From Prevotella sp. (lineage in GTDB: Bacteria; Bacteroidota; Bacteroidia; Bacteroidales; Dysgonomonadaceae): a stretch of DNA of 64,000 nt. Position numbers and translations under genes: made by a program. Shown here piece by piece: positions 17,455 to 26,062 of the stretch (the first letter of the stretch is position 1; each line of letters begins with the position of its first letter). The DNA lies in NCBI GenBank assembly GCA_031285625.1, contig JAITVV010000089.1, positions 1 to 64,000 of the forward strand, given 5' to 3'. The notes under the pieces are model-generated. The model was not told the DNA's origin, ran no database searches, and worked only from the letters and a program-made list of their open reading frames with translations.

Positions 17455-17462
17455 CAAAGATA
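17455..17462 (-). promoter_or_regulatory. -7 box of the LTA-synthase-like gene
   Basis: TATCTTTG on the minus strand, 29 bases upstream of the ATG at 17425; matches TAnnTTTG. Confidence 0.55.
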
Positions 17463-17561
17463 GAATTTATAAAAAAAAAGTTGTCCTTTTTTATGGAATT
17501 TCAACATCTGTTACCTCTATTAAGCAAAAGAATAAGTTTAACCCTTAAAGAAATTAATATT

Positions 17562-18194
17562 ATGGCTAATATAGATACAGGAAGTGGCGAAGCCAAAAAA
17601 GGAAAACCACAACGAAAAACATTACGGGTAGATTTCACTCCAATGGTAGATATGAATATGTTATTAATTACATTTTTCATGTTCTGTACAACACTTAGTA
17701 TTCCACAAATAATGGATGTGGCTATGCCAACAGACAAGGGAGAAGAACCTATACCCGGATCCAAATCAGTAACAGTTATTTTAGGAGAGAACAACAAGGT
17801 CTATTACTATGAAGGAGTCGCTAATTATGAAGACTACACATCATTGAAAGAAACAAACATGTTAGGCATACGGGAGATGCTACTTTCAAGAAACAATGAT
17901 AATATGTTTAAGATAAAAGAATTAAGACAAAAACATTATAAAAAAGAGATAACAGACAAGCAACTAAGAGATATGTCGAGTGAGGTAAAGAAATCGAAAG
18001 ACGGCTTGAATGTAGTAATAAAACCAACAAAAGATTCAAATTATAAAAATCTGGTAGATGTACTTGACGAAATGCAAATATGCGGAGTTGGTAAATATGC
18101 CATTGTTGACCCTGCAGAAGGAGATAACTTCCTGATGGAAAACCTGAAAACAAAAGGCCAATTAACAGCTATGGCTACAAGACCTACTGAATAA
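17562..18194 (+). CDS. exbD: ExbD/TolR-type biopolymer transport protein
   Basis: Energises outer-membrane transport together with an ExbB-type channel. It has a short cytoplasmic N terminus, one membrane helix (about residues 28-47) preceded by RVDFTPMVDMNMLLITFFM with the functional aspartate, and a periplasmic domain. The long middle insertion rich in Lys/Glu (LRQKHYKKEITDKQL) is typical of the larger Bacteroidetes ExbD type. The frame is open back to a TTG at 17481, but the ATG at 17562 gives a normal 210-residue protein. It stands alone here; no exbB or tonB is adjacent, so it may pair with a distant locus. Confidence 0.88.
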   Translation: MANIDTGSGEAKKGKPQRKTLRVDFTPMVDMNMLLITFFMFCTTLSIPQIMDVAMPTDKGEEPIPGSKSVTVILGENNKVYYYEGVANYEDYTSLKETNMLGIREMLLSRNNDNMFKIKELRQKHYKKEITDKQLRDMSSEVKKSKDGLNVVIKPTKDSNYKNLVDVLDEMQICGVGKYAIVDPAEGDNFLMENLKTKGQLTAMATRPTE

Positions 18195-18236
18195 CCTTTC
18201 CTTACACATCACTATATTATTAGATTTCTTATTAGT

Positions 18237-18270
18237 AAAAAAGGTGTCCCACATGGAGACACCTTTTTTT
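18237..18270. terminator. bidirectional terminator between exbD and the activase gene
   Basis: AAAAAAGGTGTC (18237-18248) and GACACCTTTTTT (18258-18269) form a 12-base stem with T tracts in both directions, placed between convergent genes. Confidence 0.9.
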
Positions 18271-18281
18271 AAAAATATTTC

Positions 18282-21200
18282 CTAGATCATAAAGTGTAGG
18301 CGGTTTTGCAGATTCACTTCGGCAATACCTCCGTCAATGTCCAGATACAGGATATTCATATTCGGATAAATCTCTTTGATGCGTTTCTCTACACCCTTTG
18401 CTACAATATGGTTGGCAATACAGCCGAACGGTTGAAGGCAAACCACCTTATTCACACCTTTGCGGGCATAATGGGCAATCTCCCCGGGTATCAGCCAGCC
18501 TTCTCCAAACTGATTGGAAAGATTCAGTACTTCTGCCGCAGCCTCAGCTTTAGCATAGATAGATTCCGATGCTTCGTAAAACTTAAATTTACTAAGAATT
18601 TTCTCTGATTTTTTTACTTTCCTATTGATATACCACCAAATGAGAGGTTTTAAAGTTTTAGAGAAGATTGTTTCCTCATCCAGTCCATTCGCCACATTTA
18701 CCTTACTGTTTACAAAGAACTGCATCAAGAAGTCCAAAAGAGGTGGGGTAGAAACCTCTACATTCCGCGAACGCAACCATTCTGAAATATTTGCCTGTGC
18801 ATAGTTGTTGTACTTCACAAATATTTCACCTATTAGTCCTACCTTAGAGTACTCCTTATTATATATAGGTACATTGTTGAAGTCCTCAACAGCTTCCTTC
18901 AACAAACGGAATAATGTTTTTGCATCCTTTGCACGAATGGCGTCAATACCACGTTCGATATAGAAATCGAATACTTCCTGCGAAGCCCCTTCTTTCTTCT
19001 CACGAACAGAAATAGTACTATGCATCTGTTGAAGCCCGTCTCCATATAATACGATTGGAATAGCCAGTTTTGCTACCTTCTTCCATTCCAGTGTGAACTC
19101 ACTTTCATCATTCTGATATGTTTCACCGGAAGTAAGTGCTATCACCGGAATATCGTTAAATCCGGCATTTTGTAATCCGGTCTTAATCTGCGCGATATAG
19201 TTTGTAGCACGGCATTGACCACCTGTCTGGGTAATAGCCAGTACAATATCCTTTACATCATAATTTCCTGATTGCAAAGCATTGATAATATCCCCCAAAA
19301 CAAGGGTTGACGGATAACAAACCTCGTTATTCCCATACATTAGCCCCAAATCGGCAGATATTTTATTCGATTTTGGCAAATTCTGTACTTTAAGCCCTAA
19401 CAGTTCACCAAGAGCAGGAGCAAAAGGGGAAATAAAGTCACAAAGCCAAGGAAGTAAAATAGTTTTGTTCTTGTCTGTAGCCTTCTTGTATGGCACGGAA
19501 TAGCCCCTGTAGTGATTATCAGAAACCACATCATATGATTTTACGGCTTTCAGTGATTCTACCAACGAACGCAAACGCAAGCGGATAGAACCCGGACTGG
19601 CTATTTCGTCAATACGAAGCACAGTTATATTTTTACCTACAGCTTTCAGTATATCACGGGTTTCGTCCATAAAGAAAGAATCGGGGCCGCAACCGAATGA
19701 ATTAAGCTGTATCAACTGCACATTTTGCGGTAACTTAGCAACTTCCATTGCAGCCTGTACTACACGGTTAGGATACGACCATTGTGAAACGATATTCAGC
19801 TTACCAAAACCATGACTTTCCGGTTTACGGAAAACGTCGTCCGTGAGCACAGTCACTCCTAAATCGGAAAGAATCTGTCCTACTTTCTGATGAATCAACG
19901 GGTCGGTATGATAAGGGCGTCCTGCTACTACAAAGGTGAGTTCGCCTGTTTCCAATGCTTTATCCAACAATTCTTTCTGGTATCCATATAGTTCCTGCTT
20001 CAGTCCATCTTTAACAGCCACTGCTTTTTGAAAGGCCTTTTGGAAAGTATCTTTTGACACACCCAGAGATGACAAATAATTAAAACAACCTTTAGCCAAA
20101 GCCTTATCACTGCTGAATGTAATTACGGGTTCATCAAATGGAATACCATGACGGCCTGACGGGTCAATCGAACTCTGTATCACATCAGGGTAACCACTGA
20201 CCACAGGACAATTAAATGAGTTGGATGCTTGTCCGAATTCCTTTTCTTCTTTTGGTACTATCGGATAAAATATCCTGTCCACCTTACTTTCTATAAGTGA
20301 TAGGATATGTCCATGTACCAGCTTGGCAGGGAAACAAATATTATCTGACATCACTCCCCCCACTCCCTTCTGATAAAGCGGGAAAGTAGATTCAGGTGAT
20401 AACCTAACATTAAATCCGCACTCAGTGAACAATGTATGCCAGAACGGATAGTTATCGAACATATTCAGTACACGCGGTATACCAATAGTTTTACCTTTAT
20501 TTATATTATCCGCATTTACAGGGCGGCTGAAAAGAATATCGTTTTTCTGATCAAAGGCATTATATCCTTCACGGCGTTCCACATTCTTATTGAAGAATAC
20601 CTTCTCACATTTGTTTCCGGCATAACTGATGTTCCCGTTATTGAATTTGAAACGGAGTACCGAACACATATTTGTACAACCCTTACACGTCAATTCTTTA
20701 GAATCTATTGTAGCCAAATCGAACAAGGCTTCCTTTCCTGAGAATGTCGTCTCATTTTGTTTCTTTTCCCACAGGCGGTGTGCATACAAAGCCGCACCCA
20801 AAGCGCCCATCAGTTCGGGGTGATCGGTAGAACTGACAGTTTTACCCGAAAGCATCTCCAATGCACGGTAAACAGCATCGTTGCGGAATGTTCCACCCTG
20901 TACCACAATATGGTCGCCCAGCAGGTTCAGATTGGATATTTTAAGCACCTTGAACAGGCAGTTTTTGACAACAGAATATGCCAGACCTGCTGCAATATCG
21001 TCATTACCTGCATTTTCCCTCAGCGATTGTTTCACCTTCGAGTTCATAAATACGGTACAACGGGAACCCAAATCGCTCGGATATTTTGCCAGGCACGCAG
21101 CACGCGCAAAATCTGACAATTGCATATTCATGGTAGAGGCAAAGTTCTGCAAAAACGAACCACAACCCGCCGAGCAGGCTTCGTTCAATTCTATATTTGA

Positions 21201-22529
21201 TATCAGACCGTTGCTGATAAATATTGATTTAATATCCTGTCCGCCAATATCCAGAACAAACGATACGTTTGGGTCTACATACTGTGCTCCCGAAAGGTGA
21301 GCAATGGTTTCCACAATGCCGTAATCAAGCCCAAGTGCAGATTTCATTAAGTCTTCACCGTAACCTGTAGCAGCAGAAGAAAGGAATTTTACAGTCACAC
21401 ACTTTTCCTCAGCTTCTTTATAGAATAAGGATAATCCTTCCATCACTTTTTTCAATGGATTACCTTCATTGTTTCCGTAGAATTTGTAGATAATGTTTGC
21501 ATCGGTATCCATTACCACAACTTTAGATGTAGTGGAGCCGGAATCTATACCCAGAAAACATTCTACATATTTATCTGTACCCAGTTCTTTAAATTTAAGA
21601 GCCTTTACATTGCGGTTTGCATCCCATGAGATATATTCAAGCTCATCCTTGAATAGTGGTTCAAGGGCATCAGTATGATTTGAGGAAGTAGATTCAGAGA
21701 GTTTAGCAACGAGTTCTTTCAGGTCAAAAATAGTAGCATCTTCCTCTTCATAAAGGGCAGAACCCCATGCCGGAAAATATTCTCCATTTTCAGGAACGAT
21801 AATATCCGAATCCTGTATTTTCAAGACTTCGCGGAAAGCATTCCGTAAAGCAGGAATAAATGTTAATGGACCTCCAATGCAAATTACTTTGGGAATAACA
21901 TCACAACCACGCGCCAGTGTAGTTACAGACTGTAAAGCTACAGCATGAAGAATAGAAGCTGAAATATCCGAAACCGGAATATTACGGCTGATCAGGTTTT
22001 GCACATCCGTCTTGGCAAATACACCACAGCGGGATGCTATAGGATATATCTTGTCAAAGTCAAGCGCTTTTACACCCAGTTCTTCAATGGAAATATTCAT
22101 CAGGCTGGCCATCTGGTCGATAAATGCACCTGTACCTCCTGCACAACTCCCATTCATACGGATATCAGGATGACGCCCTTCGTTAAAGAACACCATCTTG
22201 GCATCTTCGCCTCCCAGGTCGATCAGCGTATGTGCAGCCGGATATACATTCTTTACCACTTCTACAGCAGCCACTACTTCCTGTACAAAAGAAATACCAA
22301 CGCGCTCACCGATACCCATACCGGCAGACCCTGATATATTTATAGTAAATTCCGCATCAGGATATAGTTCTATAACCTTTTGCAGTTCTGCAATCAGTGT
22401 TTGCTGTATATTAGCCTGATGCCGGCAATATGATTTGTAAATGATTTGTAAGTCAGTATTTAGAACTACAATCTTCACAGTTGTTGACCCTACATCAACT
22501 CCCATTTTGTATTGCTGTCTTGTATTCAT
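18282..22529 (-). CDS. 2-hydroxyacyl-CoA dehydratase activase-like four-module protein
   Basis: A 1415-residue protein related to the ATP-driven activators of 2-hydroxyacyl-CoA dehydratases and benzoyl-CoA reductases. Module 1 (about 7-265) and module 2 (about 325-590) are ASKHA ATPase domains (GVDVGSTTVK; GIDSGSTTSK). Their iron-sulfur cysteines are Cys129 (NGSCAGGTGAF) and Cys168 in the first, Cys452, Cys456 and Cys491 in the second. A cysteine-rich link (CKGCTNMC, near 620) leads to a DUF2229-type module (about 680-910) and a fourth module resembling the dehydratase subunit (about 1030-1415). It probably passes electrons at low potential to a radical enzyme; no substrate-binding subunits lie nearby. 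It follows a TetR gene by 11 bases. Confidence 0.85.
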   Translation of the reverse strand: MNTRQQYKMGVDVGSTTVKIVVLNTDLQIIYKSYCRHQANIQQTLIAELQKVIELYPDAEFTINISGSAGMGIGERVGISFVQEVVAAVEVVKNVYPAAHTLIDLGGEDAKMVFFNEGRHPDIRMNGSCAGGTGAFIDQMASLMNISIEELGVKALDFDKIYPIASRCGVFAKTDVQNLISRNIPVSDISASILHAVALQSVTTLARGCDVIPKVICIGGPLTFIPALRNAFREVLKIQDSDIIVPENGEYFPAWGSALYEEEDATIFDLKELVAKLSESTSSNHTDALEPLFKDELEYISWDANRNVKALKFKELGTDKYVECFLGIDSGSTTSKVVVMDTDANIIYKFYGNNEGNPLKKVMEGLSLFYKEAEEKCVTVKFLSSAATGYGEDLMKSALGLDYGIVETIAHLSGAQYVDPNVSFVLDIGGQDIKSIFISNGLISNIELNEACSAGCGSFLQNFASTMNMQLSDFARAACLAKYPSDLGSRCTVFMNSKVKQSLRENAGNDDIAAGLAYSVVKNCLFKVLKISNLNLLGDHIVVQGGTFRNDAVYRALEMLSGKTVSSTDHPELMGALGAALYAHRLWEKKQNETTFSGKEALFDLATIDSKELTCKGCTNMCSVLRFKFNNGNISYAGNKCEKVFFNKNVERREGYNAFDQKNDILFSRPVNADNINKGKTIGIPRVLNMFDNYPFWHTLFTECGFNVRLSPESTFPLYQKGVGGVMSDNICFPAKLVHGHILSLIESKVDRIFYPIVPKEEKEFGQASNSFNCPVVSGYPDVIQSSIDPSGRHGIPFDEPVITFSSDKALAKGCFNYLSSLGVSKDTFQKAFQKAVAVKDGLKQELYGYQKELLDKALETGELTFVVAGRPYHTDPLIHQKVGQILSDLGVTVLTDDVFRKPESHGFGKLNIVSQWSYPNRVVQAAMEVAKLPQNVQLIQLNSFGCGPDSFFMDETRDILKAVGKNITVLRIDEIASPGSIRLRLRSLVESLKAVKSYDVVSDNHYRGYSVPYKKATDKNKTILLPWLCDFISPFAPALGELLGLKVQNLPKSNKISADLGLMYGNNEVCYPSTLVLGDIINALQSGNYDVKDIVLAITQTGGQCRATNYIAQIKTGLQNAGFNDIPVIALTSGETYQNDESEFTLEWKKVAKLAIPIVLYGDGLQQMHSTISVREKKEGASQEVFDFYIERGIDAIRAKDAKTLFRLLKEAVEDFNNVPIYNKEYSKVGLIGEIFVKYNNYAQANISEWLRSRNVEVSTPPLLDFLMQFFVNSKVNVANGLDEETIFSKTLKPLIWWYINRKVKKSEKILSKFKFYEASESIYAKAEAAAEVLNLSNQFGEGWLIPGEIAHYARKGVNKVVCLQPFGCIANHIVAKGVEKRIKEIYPNMNILYLDIDGGIAEVNLQNRLHFMI

Positions 22530-22540
22530 TATCGTGTAGA

Positions 22541-23182
22541 TTATTTTTGTTTTATTTCATTTTCGCACGGTTTCAGTGCGTTTATTGTAAACTGTATGAC
22601 ATATTTCTCATGATTGGCTATCAGTTCGTTATATATGCCTGATGGGATCTCCATTAAGGTCATGGCCAGATTACCAAACATAAATGGAAACATGCACATA
22701 GAAAGTATATTCAACAGGAAATCGGCAGCAGGAGTTTCCCTGATCGTACCCTTTTTTATTTCCTCCTCTATGCGCTCTTCAATCTTGCTATAAGAACCAT
22801 ATGGATTACGTTTTTTAATCCGCTGGGTCAGTCCTTCCGGATTCAGGCTTACCTCATTCAGGATAAATGCTGCTATCTGGGGATACTCGAAAAGTACCTC
22901 ATAGTATGTGTGAATCCACATTTCTATCAACTCAAAAAACGGCAGATCTGAATTTATGGTAGCAAATATTCTTTTTGTGAAAATGTCAAGGGCATCTTCA
23001 AAGATAATCTCAAATAAATTATATTTCGACTGGAAATAGTAATTTACCATCGCTACATTCGTGCCGGAAGCCTTAGCTATATCCCTGACACTGGTACCTT
23101 TGTAGCCGTTTTTGATGAAAAGGATTTGCGCCTCCTTCAATATCCGCTTGCGGACTTCGGAAGATTCTTCATTGTTAAACAT
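22541..23182 (-). CDS. TetR family transcriptional regulator
   Basis: 213 residues. The N-terminal helix-turn-helix is clear: RILKEAQILFIKNGYKG, then SVRDIAKASGTNVAMVNYYF with the recognition helix, and KYNLFEIIFED. The C-terminal ligand domain is not assignable. The frame is open to a TTG at 23207-23209, but the ATG at 23182 (MFNNEESSEVRKR) is preferred because the promoter box 23207-23214 covers the longer start. It heads an operon with the activase-like gene, so that gene is its likely target, and two palindromes around its own promoter suggest autoregulation. Confidence 0.9.
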   Translation of the reverse strand: MFNNEESSEVRKRILKEAQILFIKNGYKGTSVRDIAKASGTNVAMVNYYFQSKYNLFEIIFEDALDIFTKRIFATINSDLPFFELIEMWIHTYYEVLFEYPQIAAFILNEVSLNPEGLTQRIKKRNPYGSYSKIEERIEEEIKKGTIRETPAADFLLNILSMCMFPFMFGNLAMTLMEIPSGIYNELIANHEKYVIQFTINALKPCENEIKQK

Positions 23183-23187
23183 GTGTT

Positions 23188-23203
23188 CTAAACGATTGTT
23201 TAG
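23188..23203. promoter_or_regulatory. operator-like palindrome 1 (TetR)
   Basis: CTAAAC-GATT-GTTTAG, a perfect inverted repeat lying just downstream of the -7 box and covering the expected transcription start of the tetR gene. Confidence 0.6.
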
Positions 23204-23206
23204 TTG

Positions 23207-23214
23207 CAAAAATA
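23207..23214 (-). promoter_or_regulatory. -7 box of the tetR-activase promoter
   Basis: TATTTTTG on the minus strand, 24 bases before the ATG, placed between the two palindromes at 23188-23203 and 23230-23245. Confidence 0.6.
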
Positions 23215-23229
23215 AACAAGATTATTTGG

Positions 23230-23245
23230 CTAAACAAGTGTTTAA
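23230..23245. promoter_or_regulatory. operator-like palindrome 2 (TetR)
   Basis: CTAAAC-AAGT-GTTTAA, differing from palindrome 1 only in the spacer and one end base. Its centre is 42 bases from that of palindrome 1, about four helical turns, and it covers the -33 region of the tetR promoter. Confidence 0.55.
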
Positions 23246-23319
23246 CTCTATTTTTGAAAATATTAGTTCAAATTATAGGGGTTGCTCCTATTATATTATG
23301 AGATTAAAGCCTAACAAAC

Positions 23320-24036
23320 ATGAAACGGATTTTCTTTACAAACCTACTATTTTTCTTATTCTTTCTAGCCCCCCCTACGGCATTTGCAACAGGCCCCTCC
23401 TATGTGTGGTCCGAAATGAACCCTGTTTCGATTAATGACAAAGGAGAAATACTTTGCCGGACTAGATTTCTTACAAACGATACCGGTGGACATTGGTATC
23501 AAAGATTCGAATACGGCTTGTGTGTTATCAGTAATGGCAAGATTATCGAGTTTATAACAAAGATACTCGATCCCGAAATTATAGATGAAGATACTGACAG
23601 ACCCAAAGGGAAGGTTACGGGCGAGGAATATTGGGAGTTAACAAAACATTGGGACTGGATATATAAAACAGGACTTGATTTTCAAAAACTGAGCAAACAG
23701 CAACAGCGAATTTGTGAACAGTATGGCTTTAAGGAAAACAATGCCGAAAAATTCAAGACAGACAAGAAAATGAAAGTAAAGGACTTTGAGAAAGAGAAAA
23801 ATATTAGCCTTACAGAAAATAAGCAATTGGCGCTAAAAACTGTCAAGAGCGTTTCTTACGACAACCGATCCTTGCATATTTTATATGATTTTGGAAACAT
23901 AATAATATTCAATAATACATATAATGAAGATTCGCAAACTGATACCGGCGCAAGTTTCAGTTATGTAAATCCTTTATTCGGAGGAATCGAATATGAGTAT
24001 TATAAAATAACTGGAGCATTGTTTTTGAGTAATTAA
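23320..24036 (+). CDS. secreted protein of unknown function
   Basis: 238 residues with a signal peptide ending near TAFA (residue 23). The mature protein starts with a strand-rich part (YVWSEMNPVSINDKGEILCRTRF), has a charged helical middle (about residues 120-175, many Lys and Glu) and ends in strands with ILYDFGNIIIFNN. No family was recognised. It is divergent from the tetR gene and followed after 85 bases by another exported protein on the same strand, with which it may be co-transcribed. Confidence 0.6.
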   Translation: MKRIFFTNLLFFLFFLAPPTAFATGPSYVWSEMNPVSINDKGEILCRTRFLTNDTGGHWYQRFEYGLCVISNGKIIEFITKILDPEIIDEDTDRPKGKVTGEEYWELTKHWDWIYKTGLDFQKLSKQQQRICEQYGFKENNAEKFKTDKKMKVKDFEKEKNISLTENKQLALKTVKSVSYDNRSLHILYDFGNIIIFNNTYNEDSQTDTGASFSYVNPLFGGIEYEYYKITGALFLSN

Positions 24037-24121
24037 GGCTATATGCTTTTCCATGTATTGTACAGTTGCTCATATAAAAATAAAATGGTTCCTTTGAAAA
24101 CTTAATTACAACTACTTAACT

Positions 24122-25059
24122 ATGAATTTTTATAAAAACCTGCTATTCTTTTCATTTTTGTTTATAGCATTTGCTTATAGTTGCAACAAACCAAAAACGG
24201 ACATAGGCGAGATTCGAAATCGTGTTATAAAAGTAGAGTCATCCATAATAGACTCAATAAAGCATCCATATATAGAGCTCACATATAACGATGCTGGATT
24301 TCTAGAGAAGTCCGTTACTACTATTTATAAAACACTAAGTAATGGCAAAACAAAATTACTCAATAGCAGAACCTGCAACTATACGCATTACGGAAATAAA
24401 ATAACAATCTCAGGTGTAAATGAAAAGATCGATTCTATTTCAGATGAGGTAACCGTCAAAGATATAAAGATTGAACTGGAAATAGGCCAGCATAACAGAA
24501 TTATTAAAAGAACGGATTATAAGAATGATTTCAATGAGGCACCACTTATTGATACTTTTGAATGGAGTGATGATAAAATAATAAAGAAAAAAAGATATCT
24601 GGAAGGCGTAACCCAAGATGGATTGTTTGAAAGTATAACAGAATACAGCTATAAAGATGGAAACCTGGTAGAAGGAATAACCAGTTTTATAGTAGAAATA
24701 AATGATGTACACACAAGTAGTATAGATACCATCAAGTGTGAATATGATACTACCTTACCAAACCATTATACAATACAATTCCCTAACGAATATGAATTAT
24801 CATATAATGATATTTCTTTTTTTCCTATTCGCTGCTCAAAAAACCTTACCTCTTCCATATCTTATACAATAGTACCAATCTCAAAACAAGAGGAGAATAC
24901 ACAGTATTGTCAACATTCACCCTGGATGAAAATGAACGGATATTAACAAGAACAGATACAGGGAACAGCTATCAAGAGATAAACAATATGGTCGATCCAC
25001 TTCAAAACAAAAAAGTGACTAACGAATACGAAATAAAACTGTACTATACATATAAATAA
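24122..25059 (+). pseudogene. lipoprotein gene with a frameshift
   Basis: A lipoprotein (lipobox FAYSC, Cys21) whose frame ends early at 24946 after an uncharacteristic tail. Another frame, picked up at the run of four A at 24883-24886, continues with TRGEYTVLSTFTLDENERIL and ends in KLYYTYK with a stop at 25057-25059, seven bases before kdsB. One missing base there would restore a protein of about 312 residues with repeated strand patterns (FEWSDDKIIKKKRYLEG, YSYKDGNLVEG) resembling YD-type or RHS-like strand repeats only loosely. It is either a recent inactivation or a sequencing error. Function unknown. Confidence 0.75.
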
Positions 25060-25066
25060 AGATATA

Positions 25067-25813
25067 TCACAACTGAAGCAGACCAAGCGCCCTCTCCATA
25101 TCCTCAGGGGTATCGATCCCTATTGTTTCCACGTCAGTATAACCTACACGGATACGGTAACCATTTTCTATCCAACGGAGTTGTTCCAGAGATTCGGCTT
25201 TCTCCAAAGATGATTGAGGCAATTGTGTAATCTTTTCCAGTACATCCACACGGTAAGCATACATGCCTATATGTTTATAAAATGTATGTTTATCGAGCCA
25301 TTCAGTATGATGCACATCTCGTATATACGGAACGATGGAACGGCTGAAATATATAGCCTCATTCTTTTTATTAATAACTACTTTAGGCGAATTTGGATTA
25401 AATAATGTATCGAATCCATCTTCTTTTCTAAAAGGTTTTACGAGTGTGGCCAGTTCAACTTCCACACCATCAAAACAATTTTTCAATGACTCAATCTGCT
25501 CTGGTTGAATAAAAGGTTCATCCCCCTGAATATTGATCACCACATCAAAATCTTTATTTATCCTTAGATAAGCTTCCTGTATCCTATCTGTTCCACTCTT
25601 GTGATTTGCAGAGGTCATTACAGCTTTGCCCCCAAACGCTTCCACCGCATCAGAAATACGGGAGTCGTCAGTAGCTACCCATACTTCATCTACTGCCTTT
25701 TTCACTTGTTCATATACACGTTGGATCATCGGTTTACCACCCATATCAGCTAAAGGCTTACCAGGAAAACGGGTAGAGGCATATCGCGCCGGAATAATTG
25801 CTATAAATTTCAT
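25067..25813 (-). CDS. kdsB: 3-deoxy-manno-octulosonate cytidylyltransferase
   Basis: Activates Kdo to CMP-Kdo, needed to attach the inner core to lipid A. The nucleotidyltransferase N terminus IIPARYASTRFPGKPL is diagnostic, followed by NIQGDEPFI, the metal- and CTP-binding region, and IDTPEDMERAL at the C terminus. The 248 residues are normal. It is transcribed alone, from a TACCTTTG box 20 bases upstream, and converges on the frameshifted lipoprotein gene. Confidence 0.96.
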   Translation of the reverse strand: MKFIAIIPARYASTRFPGKPLADMGGKPMIQRVYEQVKKAVDEVWVATDDSRISDAVEAFGGKAVMTSANHKSGTDRIQEAYLRINKDFDVVINIQGDEPFIQPEQIESLKNCFDGVEVELATLVKPFRKEDGFDTLFNPNSPKVVINKKNEAIYFSRSIVPYIRDVHHTEWLDKHTFYKHIGMYAYRVDVLEKITQLPQSSLEKAESLEQLRWIENGYRIRVGYTDVETIGIDTPEDMERALGLLQL

Positions 25814-25832
25814 ATTACTAAGTGTTATTATA

Positions 25833-25840
25833 CAAAGGTA
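25833..25840 (-). promoter_or_regulatory. -7 box of the kdsB promoter
   Basis: TACCTTTG on the minus strand, 20 bases before the kdsB ATG. Confidence 0.6.
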
Positions 25841-25923
25841 TGAATATAAAATTGTCTAATTATATGAGATCTTTGAAATATGGAATAACAGCAAATAAGG
25901 TTACACTTAAAAACATATAAAAA

Positions 25924-26007
25924 AGCTGTTACTTTTGTCACCTTTTGAGTATAAACAGATGATTATATACATTTTAATCTTTATTCATTTTGTCACCTTT
26001 TTGAGTA
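25924..26007. repeat. dispersed intergenic repeat, copy B
   Basis: TGTTACTTTTGTCACCTTTT at 25927-25946 is the exact reverse complement of 7387-7406. The part TTTTGTCACCTTTTGAGTA recurs as a direct repeat at 25988-26007 with one extra T. It lies between the divergent kdsB and the beta-propeller gene. Confidence 0.7.
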
Positions 26008-26028
26008 ATAAGTATACCTGTTAATTTA

Positions 26029-26036
26029 TATCTTTG
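26029..26036 (+). promoter_or_regulatory. -7 box of the beta-propeller glycosidase-like gene
   Basis: TATCTTTG, 27 bases upstream of the ATG at 26063 and just downstream of repeat copy B. Confidence 0.6.
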
Positions 26037-26062
26037 TAAGTAATACCTAAAAAACTCAAAAT

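Noticed and set aside
24876-24890. Programmed -1 frameshift in the lipoprotein gene
   Set aside because: No slippery heptamer or downstream stem was recognised; an indel is simpler.
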